From: Bacteroidaceae bacterium
GTDB taxonomy: Bacteria > Bacteroidota > Bacteroidia > Bacteroidales > Bacteroidaceae
Assembly (NCBI GenBank): GCA_017466065.1
Contig: JAFTUV010000039.1
Location: 1 to 10,396 of the forward strand
Length of the DNA: 10,396 nucleotides
Direction: 5' to 3'
Both the position numbers and the translations under genes were made by a program. Below, piece after piece: positions 1-7,190 of this stretch; within the stretch, counting starts at the first letter, position 1; each line of letters begins with the position of its first letter. The notes beneath the pieces were generated by a model, which was given only the letters and a program-made list of their open reading frames with translations, ran no database searches and had not been told where the DNA came from.

Positions 1-78
1 ACTCTCACCTGAAGCCAAATACTCATTAATGAGATGAATGCGATCGGCGTCACTGAATGTCCTACGTTTTGTTGTCAT
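1..78 (-). CDS. Start of a small basic ORF, possibly transposase/HTH (partial)
   Basis: An ATG at 78 opens a frame that runs uninterrupted for 26 codons and leaves the window at base 1. The visible residues begin MTTKRRTFSDADRIHL and continue through a short helical stretch ending in a Ser-Gly-Glu-Ser turn. A basic lead followed by 'F-x-x-x-D/E-R-x-x-(hydrophobic)2-x-E-(Y/W)' and a Ser-Gly turn is typical of the first helix-turn-helix of insertion-sequence OrfA or transposase proteins, but 26 residues cannot place a family. The start lies inside the end of the upstream minus-strand giant gene (17-base overlap, different frame). The sequence just ahead of the ATG is very AT-rich, like a Bacteroidetes leader. 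The AT-rich stretch at about 79-140 may be the left end of an insertion sequence; no terminal inverted repeat can be confirmed with only one end in view. Confidence 0.45.
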   Translation of the reverse strand, partial: MTTKRRTFSDADRIHLINEYLASGES

Positions 79-3000
79 TTTGTACTAAATTAGGGTTACA
101 ATTAATATCTATTTTTTGTAAACCTATTTTAGGAATAGACACATCCTCGCTCTTCGCAGTAGTTTCCCCTTGTTTAGGGCGTACCCCCTTCCAAAAATCT
201 TTGAGCGGCATCTCCACAAACTCCATCCAAGAAGGCACATCGCTCTTTGGTTCGCCTTTTACAGGCAATCCCACCAAACTCTTAACCTTATCCCAAAAGT
301 CGCTCAACGCACGTTTCACACGCTCACGAAGAGAAATCTTCTCGGCAGCATCAATAACATTCTGTGCCCCCTTAATCTCCTCGCGGGCACGCTCCATCTC
401 GCGGTTGTAGTTCTCCCTGCCACTAAGGCGAGAAAGCACCTCGCTCGCCACGCGGTTTTCGTTACCCCATATATCGCGGTAATTCTCATCGAGCAGCACC
501 TCATTCCACACGGGCGATGCCTTCAAACCATCAACTATTCTTGCCCACAACTCAGGATTATTCTTCTCCACGGCACTTGCCCATAAGTGAGTGTATTCGT
601 GCACAGGAGTATCGGGATTCAATCCGTCGGGGGTGAGATAGATTTTGCCATTCACCGCCCAGCCGTAAACAGTTCCATTGGAAGTGCGCATAATTTCAGG
701 CTCAACCTTTGGATTTTCAAATTCTTCTATTACCTTTGCAACAGATACAAGTTTCGGATTTGCGTCTTGACGTTCTTCCTCATAGGGAAGTCCAAGCCAA
801 TCCGAAACTTTTTCTTTTTCCACCCAGCGCAGATAACCTTTCAATTTTTCACTATCGAGCAAAGATAAACGCTCAATCTCTGTTGCAGCATCTTTGCTGT
901 GAACACTGCTAACATTGCTAACCTCTACCACATTACCGTTCTCGTCAAGCCGTAATGCAACAGAAAGTTTGCCCCCTTGTGCTTCAATCTCGGTTACCAC
1001 AACCAAATGTGGGCGTGTTTCTCCGTGTCTGTAAACTAATATCGGAGACTGAACAGCCTCTGCCAGCCCTTTCAATTCATCGGTAGTAAGATTATGCTTT
1101 TTCAGATGTTGATGTAATATCGTCGGCGATACAGTCAATTCCTTAGCATTCACACCCGCAGCACTTAACACGCCCATAGGAGCACCAAGATGCAGCAATC
1201 CTTTGTGGCGGTTCTCTTTGAAAGCATCAAGCTCTCTGTTAAACCTCTCGTTAGCCTCGGCAATTATCTGCTGTTCTGCACCCATTACCATCTGCACCTG
1301 CTCGGGAGCGGCAATCTCCACAGGAAGAATACTCTTTGCCTGCTCCACAGTTCTATTGGTGGCACGCTCAAATTCAGGGCTCTCGCGGTCCAGCGTTAAA
1401 GAACCCTGTTGCAGTTCGGCAAACGGCGACAATCTTCTCTTGCGCCCCAACCCTGCCGCTTTCAGCTTTTCAATAATTGCATTATAAGAGGTCTTGTCAA
1501 AATTTTCAAGCATCGTGTCAAGAACGCGCTCCGCTTCGCTCAAAGCATCACTTACGCGCTGTTCTGCATCGGTCTTTATGGGAAAATCAAACAAACGCTT
1601 AACAGCATTTACCAATCGTTCCCACAAACCAATCTTCTTCATCTTTGTACGGAAATCCACATTGGCAAGCTCTGCCACCATTTCATTTACCGATGTAATG
1701 CCATACTCGCCGGCAACCTCTTTGTTATCCTTTATAAGGTTATAAATGCGCTCCAATTCCGCACAAGCATCTTTTATCTCTTGTGGCAGACCGTTATACA
1801 TATCCGTGAGCACACCACCTTTATTTCTCACACCGTGCAATGCAGTAGCATACATTGTTGTCGTGTGTATAAGTTCGTGCAACAACGTGGTAGCCCGGCT
1901 TTGATTGGTATGCGGAGCATAGAAAAGAGCAGCAGCATACTTTACAATACCATCTGTGCCGGCACTGCCCATAGCCGTTGATAGCTGGTCGCTTATTTTG
2001 ATTTTTAACCCCAATCGTTTTGCAACCTTATAAACTTTATCAAAAAGTTCACCTACCGCTTTGTCTTCATTTAAGTTATCAAAGAGAGTTTTTACATCTT
2101 CGATAGCAAGATTTTTATTATAAGAGAGTTTTACACCAAACTCACTCTTCCAATCCCCGTTATCTCGTTCTTCAAGCAACTCTTTTGCCGCCGCCAATCT
2201 TATCTGCCATTTTCTCAATTCATTATCGGCTTTCTCAAAATCTTGCTCCGATGCGTGAACTGCATTATAAGACAGTTGCGGTAAAGCATCCTCAATACTC
2301 TTTACAAGTTGTTTTAAATCCCTGTTCGCATATACAGATAGGTTCTTCTTATCCTCTGCTATTTGCTCTGTTATTTGCTTTTTATCGGGAGTATTATTAT
2401 CTTTGTCGGCAGAAACATCAGTGGGCTGTGCAGCTTGCCCTTTATTGGTGTCACTTATAGCACTTGTGCCATCAGCTTTTGTTTCATCATAAGCCGTGAG
2501 AACCCAGTTCTTATCGGCTGTTTTTTTGCCCTTCTCCCTTACATTTTTACGAAGTGTAATTAATTTATGACCTTTCTTTATTACAATCTTGTCACCATTA
2601 CTGAATACAACATCCCCATTCTTTAAGATGTCGGCAATAGAATTTTTAGCATCATCATACGTTGAAAAACTCTTTCCCTCACCGGTATGTTTCTCGATAA
2701 TATGGCGTAATCCACCTTTTTCATCGCCCCACACAAGGTCAATTTCTCCAATATCACTACGCTCAAAAACAGCAGTTGCATCACCGGTTCCCTCTTTAAC
2801 AAGGAAATCAAATGCCTCCTCGAACTTATTTTTGAATTGAGTATATATCCTGCCAAACGGCCCCACCTGCTCTCTCTCAACAGACTTTTCCTCAACTATT
2901 GGCCCATTTTCCGTGGAAATTGTACGATTTTCGGCGTTTGATTGGGCAGTTTGCGCATTTTCGCCACTTTTTTGCCCATTCTCTTGCGAAATAGAAACAG

Positions 3001-4996
3001 GCGCACTATCTTCGCTTGTGGAAGACAAACCGAGCGGAAGAGCAGAAAGGGCTGCTGCCGACCCGTCATTGGGAGAAAGTATGAGGAATTGCCCGCCCTC
3101 TCGCTCGGCTTGTCTTTGCATTTTTGCAAGACCTTTCTCATTTACCATTCTCCAACCAACAATCTCAACGACATCTTTTCCTCGATAAACATCAAGTACC
3201 ACAACGGCATTTTGTTCACCGGTTTTAATGGCAACTTTATAATCCGGTCGCTTTATCGGCTGTGTCGAGCCCACAATATTGGGGTTATATAACGCAGAAC
3301 GCAATATATTTCTGCTGTCTTCCGGCTCCAATTCAACGTGAGTGTTCCCGTTCTTTTCAAACACGTTCTTTTTAATCACCACAGGTCTTCCCTGTGTCCC
3401 AATCGCAGTAGCTACATTCTCCGGCACAGCAGGCAATCGCACATTTCTCGTGGGATTTTCAAAATCTTCGTCGGTAATATCATCAATATAAGCGACCTCT
3501 TCAACAATAAGACGGCCGTTATCATCAATAGGGTTGCCTTGGTTGTCAACCAATGACACTTGCTCACCACTTGCCGGCAACTTGCCGGTTTCCCCGACAG
3601 GTTCGGTTACTTCTGCCTCTCCTTGTGCAACTGCATTGGCTGTGCCCAAGTCGCCTTCGCTCGGCAAAGCATCAAACGAGTTTACGCTTTGCGCTTGCTC
3701 ATTAGCTCCATTCTGGCTACCGCCTTGCACATCACTTGGAACCGCTCCTCCTTCGTTCCCTTCTCCAACAGAGTCAACTCTTGTGGCATCAACAGGTTGT
3801 TCCGCCTGCAATATATTACCGCCTCGGCCAGTGCTCTCGCTTTCTCTTTCGGTGTCATAACTACTCTCTTTTTGATATTCGTTTGCTAAAATACTATAAT
3901 ACTCCTGTTCATCAAAGCCTGTGTAATCCTGAATAACACGAGGAAGAACATTCTCTTCGTATGTAATGTAATCGTCGAGCTCCATATCATACGCCTGTTT
4001 GATGAACGATGCAATCTCCTCGCGTCGTGCATCGGCCTCGGCTTTCGCTCTCTGCTCGGCCCCACGCTTCGCGTATGTTTTTGGGTTGCCATCGGCAAGA
4101 ACCGATATAATCATATCCCTTATATCCTGCACATCGCCCTTAAAGCCTGCGCCCGCAAGCTCATCACCGTAGTTCTCGGCAATAGCCTCCGCAGCTCTCT
4201 CTACCGACACGCCGCCTTTATCCTCGCTCGCAATGTAGCCCACAAGTTTCTGCTGCTCCGCATTACCAAGTCCCGTTTCGCGTTTGAAACTCTCGGGAGT
4301 AATCTTTATGCCGCCCAAATAAGTGGAAACAAGTTCGTCGGGCGTTGCAATACCCTCCGCAACCTCAACAGGAGCATCGGCCGCCTCCTGCAACTCGCTG
4401 CGCTCAATCTCCGCCTCACGCTTTTTCAGTGCAGCATAATAATCCAACTTCGCCTGAACAGCATCTTTCTTCTTCTGCCACTCGGCCTTTGCAGCCTTGT
4501 ACTCCGCAATGTTCGTTCCCATCTTCGGCGCGGCAGTTTCCACTCTTCGCAGCTCGCCCTGCGCCTCGGTAATGTTATTGTCGATGAACGCCCCAATCTC
4601 CTCGGGGGAGAGTTCATTGTTATGCAACTCCTCCAAAGTGCGCTCTATGGGCACAAGATGATACGCAGGCCGGGCACTCCTGCCCCTGCCCTCTTTGGGA
4701 ATTTCAACCCGTTGGGGCTGTGATACCTCACTTGCCGGCTGTTGAGTATTAGATAACCCATTAGATAACCCATTAGACAGCTCACCCTGCGCACCGTCGA
4801 GCTCCTCGCGAGTGAACTGCATAACCGTTTCACCCTGCGGTGTGGAGAACTGCACGGTAATCATCCCGTCCTCATTCTCCGCCTCGGCTACAACACCGTT
4901 ATAGGTATTGCCATCCACAACCACGGAAACCTCCTTGCTCAACGCATACGGGTCGGCCACCCTCTGCTTGTTATATTTGTTCACCATCGTCTGCAC
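62..4996 (-). CDS. Giant polyvalent protein: PBECR-like nuclease, MuF-C-like module, two HExxH peptidases
   Basis: The protein has 1644 residues from a GTG at 4996. Residues 1-380 are charged and helical, and about 380-540 is low-complexity Gly/Ser/Glu/Gln linker. A conserved but unnamed module lies at about 542-642. After a Ser/Asn/Gln-rich spacer, 712-838 matches my memory of the barnase/colicin E5-type (PBECR) nuclease module: the pattern DIGEIDLVWGD at 748-758, then HIIEKH at 765-770, and W831 near its end. The first zinc-peptidase motif is HELIH, 1040-1044, with candidate third ligands E1105 and E1109. A MuF-C-like module spans 1266-1428 (HLGAPMG near its start). The second motif is HEYTH, 1466-1470, with E1513/E1519 downstream. 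Such chains occur in phages and conjugative elements and are thought to be delivered with the DNA and cleaved into effectors; delivery and self-cleavage here are inference. Domain names rest on recognition, not a search. No partner genes of the element are in view, and the gene is probably truncated at its 5' end. Confidence 0.8.
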   Translation of the reverse strand: MQTMVNKYNKQRVADPYALSKEVSVVVDGNTYNGVVAEAENEDGMITVQFSTPQGETVMQFTREELDGAQGELSNGLSNGLSNTQQPASEVSQPQRVEIPKEGRGRSARPAYHLVPIERTLEELHNNELSPEEIGAFIDNNITEAQGELRRVETAAPKMGTNIAEYKAAKAEWQKKKDAVQAKLDYYAALKKREAEIERSELQEAADAPVEVAEGIATPDELVSTYLGGIKITPESFKRETGLGNAEQQKLVGYIASEDKGGVSVERAAEAIAENYGDELAGAGFKGDVQDIRDMIISVLADGNPKTYAKRGAEQRAKAEADARREEIASFIKQAYDMELDDYITYEENVLPRVIQDYTGFDEQEYYSILANEYQKESSYDTERESESTGRGGNILQAEQPVDATRVDSVGEGNEGGAVPSDVQGGSQNGANEQAQSVNSFDALPSEGDLGTANAVAQGEAEVTEPVGETGKLPASGEQVSLVDNQGNPIDDNGRLIVEEVAYIDDITDEDFENPTRNVRLPAVPENVATAIGTQGRPVVIKKNVFEKNGNTHVELEPEDSRNILRSALYNPNIVGSTQPIKRPDYKVAIKTGEQNAVVVLDVYRGKDVVEIVGWRMVNEKGLAKMQRQAEREGGQFLILSPNDGSAAALSALPLGLSSTSEDSAPVSISQENGQKSGENAQTAQSNAENRTISTENGPIVEEKSVEREQVGPFGRIYTQFKNKFEEAFDFLVKEGTGDATAVFERSDIGEIDLVWGDEKGGLRHIIEKHTGEGKSFSTYDDAKNSIADILKNGDVVFSNGDKIVIKKGHKLITLRKNVREKGKKTADKNWVLTAYDETKADGTSAISDTNKGQAAQPTDVSADKDNNTPDKKQITEQIAEDKKNLSVYANRDLKQLVKSIEDALPQLSYNAVHASEQDFEKADNELRKWQIRLAAAKELLEERDNGDWKSEFGVKLSYNKNLAIEDVKTLFDNLNEDKAVGELFDKVYKVAKRLGLKIKISDQLSTAMGSAGTDGIVKYAAALFYAPHTNQSRATTLLHELIHTTTMYATALHGVRNKGGVLTDMYNGLPQEIKDACAELERIYNLIKDNKEVAGEYGITSVNEMVAELANVDFRTKMKKIGLWERLVNAVKRLFDFPIKTDAEQRVSDALSEAERVLDTMLENFDKTSYNAIIEKLKAAGLGRKRRLSPFAELQQGSLTLDRESPEFERATNRTVEQAKSILPVEIAAPEQVQMVMGAEQQIIAEANERFNRELDAFKENRHKGLLHLGAPMGVLSAAGVNAKELTVSPTILHQHLKKHNLTTDELKGLAEAVQSPILVYRHGETRPHLVVVTEIEAQGGKLSVALRLDENGNVVEVSNVSSVHSKDAATEIERLSLLDSEKLKGYLRWVEKEKVSDWLGLPYEEERQDANPKLVSVAKVIEEFENPKVEPEIMRTSNGTVYGWAVNGKIYLTPDGLNPDTPVHEYTHLWASAVEKNNPELWARIVDGLKASPVWNEVLLDENYRDIWGNENRVASEVLSRLSGRENYNREMERAREEIKGAQNVIDAAEKISLRERVKRALSDFWDKVKSLVGLPVKGEPKSDVPSWMEFVEMPLKDFWKGVRPKQGETTAKSEDVSIPKIGLQKIDINCNPNLVQNDNKT
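4749..4781 (-). repeat. 12-bp tandem repeat, about 2.7 copies, inside the giant gene
   Basis: The unit ttagataaccca occurs perfectly at 4749-4760 and 4761-4772, and a degenerate third copy starts at 4773. In the giant gene's frame it encodes a repeated Asn-Gly-Leu-Ser tetrapeptide (about residues 73-84), in a linker between the N-terminal beta-rich segment and the helical region. The unit is a multiple of three, so copy-number change would not break the frame. Confidence 0.85.
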
Positions 4997-5038
4997 GGTA
5001 GCTTTCGGCAGTTCACCTCGCTTGCCGTCAACATCAGC
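4997..5038 (-). other. In-frame coding remnant upstream of the giant gene's first usable start
   Basis: Reading the giant gene's frame upstream of its GTG gives 14 more codons (A-D-V-D-G-K-R-G-E-L-P-K-A-T) before a TAG at 5039-5041, with a second in-frame TAG two codons further on. The composition is charged and hydrophilic and runs smoothly into the known protein. There is no ATG/GTG/TTG in it with a ribosome-binding site, and no minus-strand TAnnTTTG promoter between it and the divergent gene. I read this as the interior of a longer protein whose 5' part was deleted, with the break at about 5038-5060, where AT-rich promoter sequence of the neighbouring gene begins. The alternative is that translation really starts at GTG 4996 or at the ATG three codons on (4987) and the resemblance to coding sequence is chance. 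Confidence 0.5.
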
Positions 5039-5060
5039 CTACTGCTAATAGAAAATAAAA

Positions 5061-5092
5061 TTTGACTTTTTGGTTATAAAGCACTACTTTTG
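5061..5092 (+). promoter_or_regulatory. Bacteroidetes sigma-70 type promoter for the patatin gene
   Basis: TTTG at 5061-5064, a 20-base spacer, then TACTTTTG at 5085-5092. This matches the Bacteroidetes -33/-7 consensus (TTTG, 19-21 bases, TAnnTTTG). Transcription would start at about 5098, giving a leader of roughly 24 bases before the ATG at 5122. The promoter abuts the broken 5' end of the minus-strand giant gene, so it belongs to the core side of that junction. Confidence 0.8.
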
Positions 5093-5121
5093 TGAGCAAT
5101 TAAGAACAAGCGTTTGCAAAT

Positions 5122-5985
5122 ATGGAAGGAAAAATCGTCAATATCACAGAAACGTCGGGCCTAATACTCGAAGGAGGAGGAATGCGAGGCGTGTTCACAA
5201 ACGGTGTGCTCGATTGTCTTATGGACCGTGGAATACGCTTCCCCTACACCGTGGGCGTGAGTGCAGGAGCCTGTAACGGCCTTTCATATATGTCGGGACA
5301 ACGCGGCAGAGCAAAATATGCCAATATCGACCTGTTGAAAAAGCACAATTACATAGGATTGAAGCATCTGTTGCTGAAAGGCTGCATAATGGACTTCGAA
5401 CTACTCTTCCACACCTTCCCCGAGGAGATTATCCCGTACGACTACGATGCCTTTGCCCGATGCAGCGAAAAGTTTGAAATGGTAACCACCAGCTGCAAAA
5501 GCGGAGAGGCCTGTTATTACGATGAAAAAGAAAATCCCAAACGCATAATAGAGATTGTGAAAGCATCGAGCAGTCTCCCGTTTGTAACCCCCATCGCTTA
5601 TATCGACGGCGAGCCTATGCTCGACGGCGGCATTGCCGACTCTATTCCCCTGCTGCGTGCCCGTTCACAGGGATACACCAACAACATAGTGGTGCTCACA
5701 CGCAACAAAGGCTACCGCAAGCCAAGCAAGCCCGCACGGGTACCGTTTTTCTACTATCGGAAATACCCCGAGCTGCGCGAGGCCATACGCCGACGCAACG
5801 AAATGTACAACAACCAGATAGCACTTGTGGAAGATCTCGAAGAACGTGGCGAACTAACCGTCATACGCCCCGAAAGGCCCATCACCGTCGACCGTATGGA
5901 ACGTAACACCGACAAATTGCTTGCACTCTACAACGAAGGGTATAATGTCACTGCCGGAATTGATTTTCGCACAGTGAAAGGATAA
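5122..5985 (+). CDS. Patatin-like phospholipase family protein
   Basis: A 287-residue serine acyl-hydrolase of the bacterial patatin type, similar in plan to YjjU-like proteins. The family uses a Ser-Asp dyad to cleave acyl esters of phospholipids; the substrate of this one is unknown. The visible signatures are the oxyanion-hole loop GGGMRG (residues 18-23), the nucleophile elbow GVSAG with Ser47 (45-49), and the DGG catalytic-aspartate motif with Asp168 (168-170), followed by the usual S-I-P-L. No signal peptide or transmembrane segment is visible, so it is probably cytoplasmic or peripherally membrane-associated. The ATG at 5122 fits because it sits about 24 bases from the predicted transcription start and 17 residues ahead of the GGG loop, as usual for the family. 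The gene stands alone: the next gene is convergent, with only five bases between the stop codons. Confidence 0.92.
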   Translation: MEGKIVNITETSGLILEGGGMRGVFTNGVLDCLMDRGIRFPYTVGVSAGACNGLSYMSGQRGRAKYANIDLLKKHNYIGLKHLLLKGCIMDFELLFHTFPEEIIPYDYDAFARCSEKFEMVTTSCKSGEACYYDEKENPKRIIEIVKASSSLPFVTPIAYIDGEPMLDGGIADSIPLLRARSQGYTNNIVVLTRNKGYRKPSKPARVPFFYYRKYPELREAIRRRNEMYNNQIALVEDLEERGELTVIRPERPITVDRMERNTDKLLALYNEGYNVTAGIDFRTVKG

Positions 5986-5990
5986 TCATC

Positions 5991-6911
5991 CTATCGTTTC
6001 CCGCGATTAATCACATAAATGCCGGCCATTGCCAGCAAAGCCGCAAAGAGATATTTCCAATAAAAAGGCTCCGAGAGGCAGAGGCACGATGTAACGGCAC
6101 CCACCACCGGAATAAGGGAATTGAAGATTGCCACCTTGCCCACCGGATTACAGCTGATAAGTTTATTGTAGAGCATAAACCCCATTGTGGAGATACCCAC
6201 AAGGAGTGCCAGAATTCCTATGCCCAAAGGAGTAACCAACGGCAACGCAGCACCCATAAAAAAGCTCGGCACCACAAGCATCACTCCGCCTATGGCAAGG
6301 CTGTACCCTGTACCCACAAAAACATCGACACGCTCGCCAAGGCCGCGTGTAAGCAGCCCGGCAAAGGCCGCACACAGGGCATTGAGCACAATCATTCCAT
6401 CGCCCGAGAAAGTAAACTCCCTACTCTCTCCGCCACCCATATTAAGAGCAAGCACACCGGCAAAGCCGAGCACACAGCCTGCAACCTTGCGAAGAGTGAG
6501 CCTGTCGCTTCTGAAAAACAGACAAGCCAGTAGCACCAGCATAAAAACTCCCAAGGAATTAAGAATGGCAGCACGCGCCCCGGCACTGTGCGACAAGCCA
6601 ATGTAAAAGAATGCATAATGCAACGCTGTGTTCAGCAATCCATAAAAGGAAACATACCACCACCCATCGGAACGGAGCATCGTAAAGTTGCGTCGTGTGA
6701 CACGGGCAATGGCAAGCACAATGAGCCCGGCAAGCGTGAACCTAACACCTGCAAAAAGCATCTTATCGGCAGTCATCTGCGGAAGAATGCCAAACTCGGC
6801 AAACCCTAATTTTATAAGCGGATAGGCCCAGCCCCACGCCACCGCAGCCGACAGGGCAAACACTACAACCCACACAGGGCGTTGAAATATACTCTTTTTA
6901 TCTGTTTCCAT
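5991..6911 (-). CDS. EamA/DMT-superfamily transporter
   Basis: Starting at the ATG at 6911 the protein has 306 residues and is strongly hydrophobic, with about ten predicted membrane helices. It shows the two-repeat EamA plan: an N-terminal helix with A-W-G-W-A-Y-P (25-31), the first repeat ending around 113-158, and the second closing with S-L-I-P-V-V-G-A-V (265-273), a conserved Glu281 and a final G-I-Y-V-I-N. The family exports metabolites such as amino acids or other small molecules across the inner membrane; the substrate cannot be read from sequence. A longer frame begins at a TTG 13 codons upstream, but that extension covers the predicted transcription start, so the ATG is preferred. 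The C-terminus is short and basic (N-R-G-K-R), consistent with a cytoplasmic end. The gene is monocistronic, convergent with the patatin gene and divergent from galE. Confidence 0.92.
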   Translation of the reverse strand: METDKKSIFQRPVWVVVFALSAAVAWGWAYPLIKLGFAEFGILPQMTADKMLFAGVRFTLAGLIVLAIARVTRRNFTMLRSDGWWYVSFYGLLNTALHYAFFYIGLSHSAGARAAILNSLGVFMLVLLACLFFRSDRLTLRKVAGCVLGFAGVLALNMGGGESREFTFSGDGMIVLNALCAAFAGLLTRGLGERVDVFVGTGYSLAIGGVMLVVPSFFMGAALPLVTPLGIGILALLVGISTMGFMLYNKLISCNPVGKVAIFNSLIPVVGAVTSCLCLSEPFYWKYLFAALLAMAGIYVINRGKR

Positions 6912-6947
6912 AATTTGTAACCGCCACACAAAGAGAGCGAACAGGCA

Positions 6948-6980
6948 CAAAAATACCTAAAAAACGACAAACACAGGCAA
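6948..6980 (-). promoter_or_regulatory. Candidate promoter for the EamA transporter
   Basis: On the minus strand TATTTTTG (6955 to 6948) fits the -7 element TAnnTTTG, with a TTG 22 bases upstream (6980-6978), slightly wider than the usual 19-21. Transcription would begin at about 6941, some 30 bases before the ATG at 6911. This supports the shorter start, since the TTG-initiated alternative would begin upstream of the transcript. Confidence 0.5.
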
Positions 6981-7040
6981 TATACCCACAGAAAAAGTAT
7001 AGCATAAAAGGCATCGGCCACACAAAAAGAAGATAAAGAA

Positions 7041-7071
7041 TTTGCATTCTTAAAAAGAATATTTAACTTTG
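7041..7071 (+). promoter_or_regulatory. Bacteroidetes promoter for galE
   Basis: TTTG at 7041-7044, a 19-base spacer, then TAACTTTG at 7064-7071, a full match to the Bacteroidetes consensus. Transcription would begin at about 7078, leaving an unusually long leader of about 113 bases before galE. The leader holds a repeated CTCGCAAA motif (7095 and 7114) and no obvious terminator hairpin. Confidence 0.8.
7046..7060. repeat. 15-bp inverted repeat inside the galE promoter spacer (possible operator)
   Basis: ATTCTT (7046-7051), three A's, then AAGAAT (7055-7060) form a perfect 6-bp inverted repeat lying wholly between the -33 and -7 elements. A dimeric repressor bound here would occlude the promoter. 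The site is AT-rich and short, so chance is a serious alternative. Confidence 0.3.
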
Positions 7072-7190
7072 CGACATTAGGAATTATATATTCCCTCGCA
7101 AAGCACCCTACCACTCGCAAAAGCCTATGGGAAACAGATGCCTGCATTGTATAATGAATATTATTTACAACCAATAAAACTTTAACCAAA

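Noticed and set aside
1409..1981. 190-codon plus-strand open frame opposite the giant gene
   Set aside because: It lies wholly antisense to a coding frame with recognisable domains. Its translation has no recognisable motif and is rich in Cys/His/Ile, as antisense readings often are.
4749..4781. Possible CRISPR-like repeats
   Set aside because: The units are 12 bp, directly adjacent with no spacers, and in frame within a coding sequence.
5979..5992. Small hairpin AGGAT-AATC-ATCCT between the convergent patatin and EamA stop codons
   Set aside because: Only 5 bp, no T run, and it overlaps both stop codons; too weak to call a terminator.
6912..6950. 13-codon N-terminal extension of the EamA transporter from a TTG
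   Set aside because: It would begin at or upstream of the predicted transcription start. The ATG at 6911 gives a normal family N-terminus.
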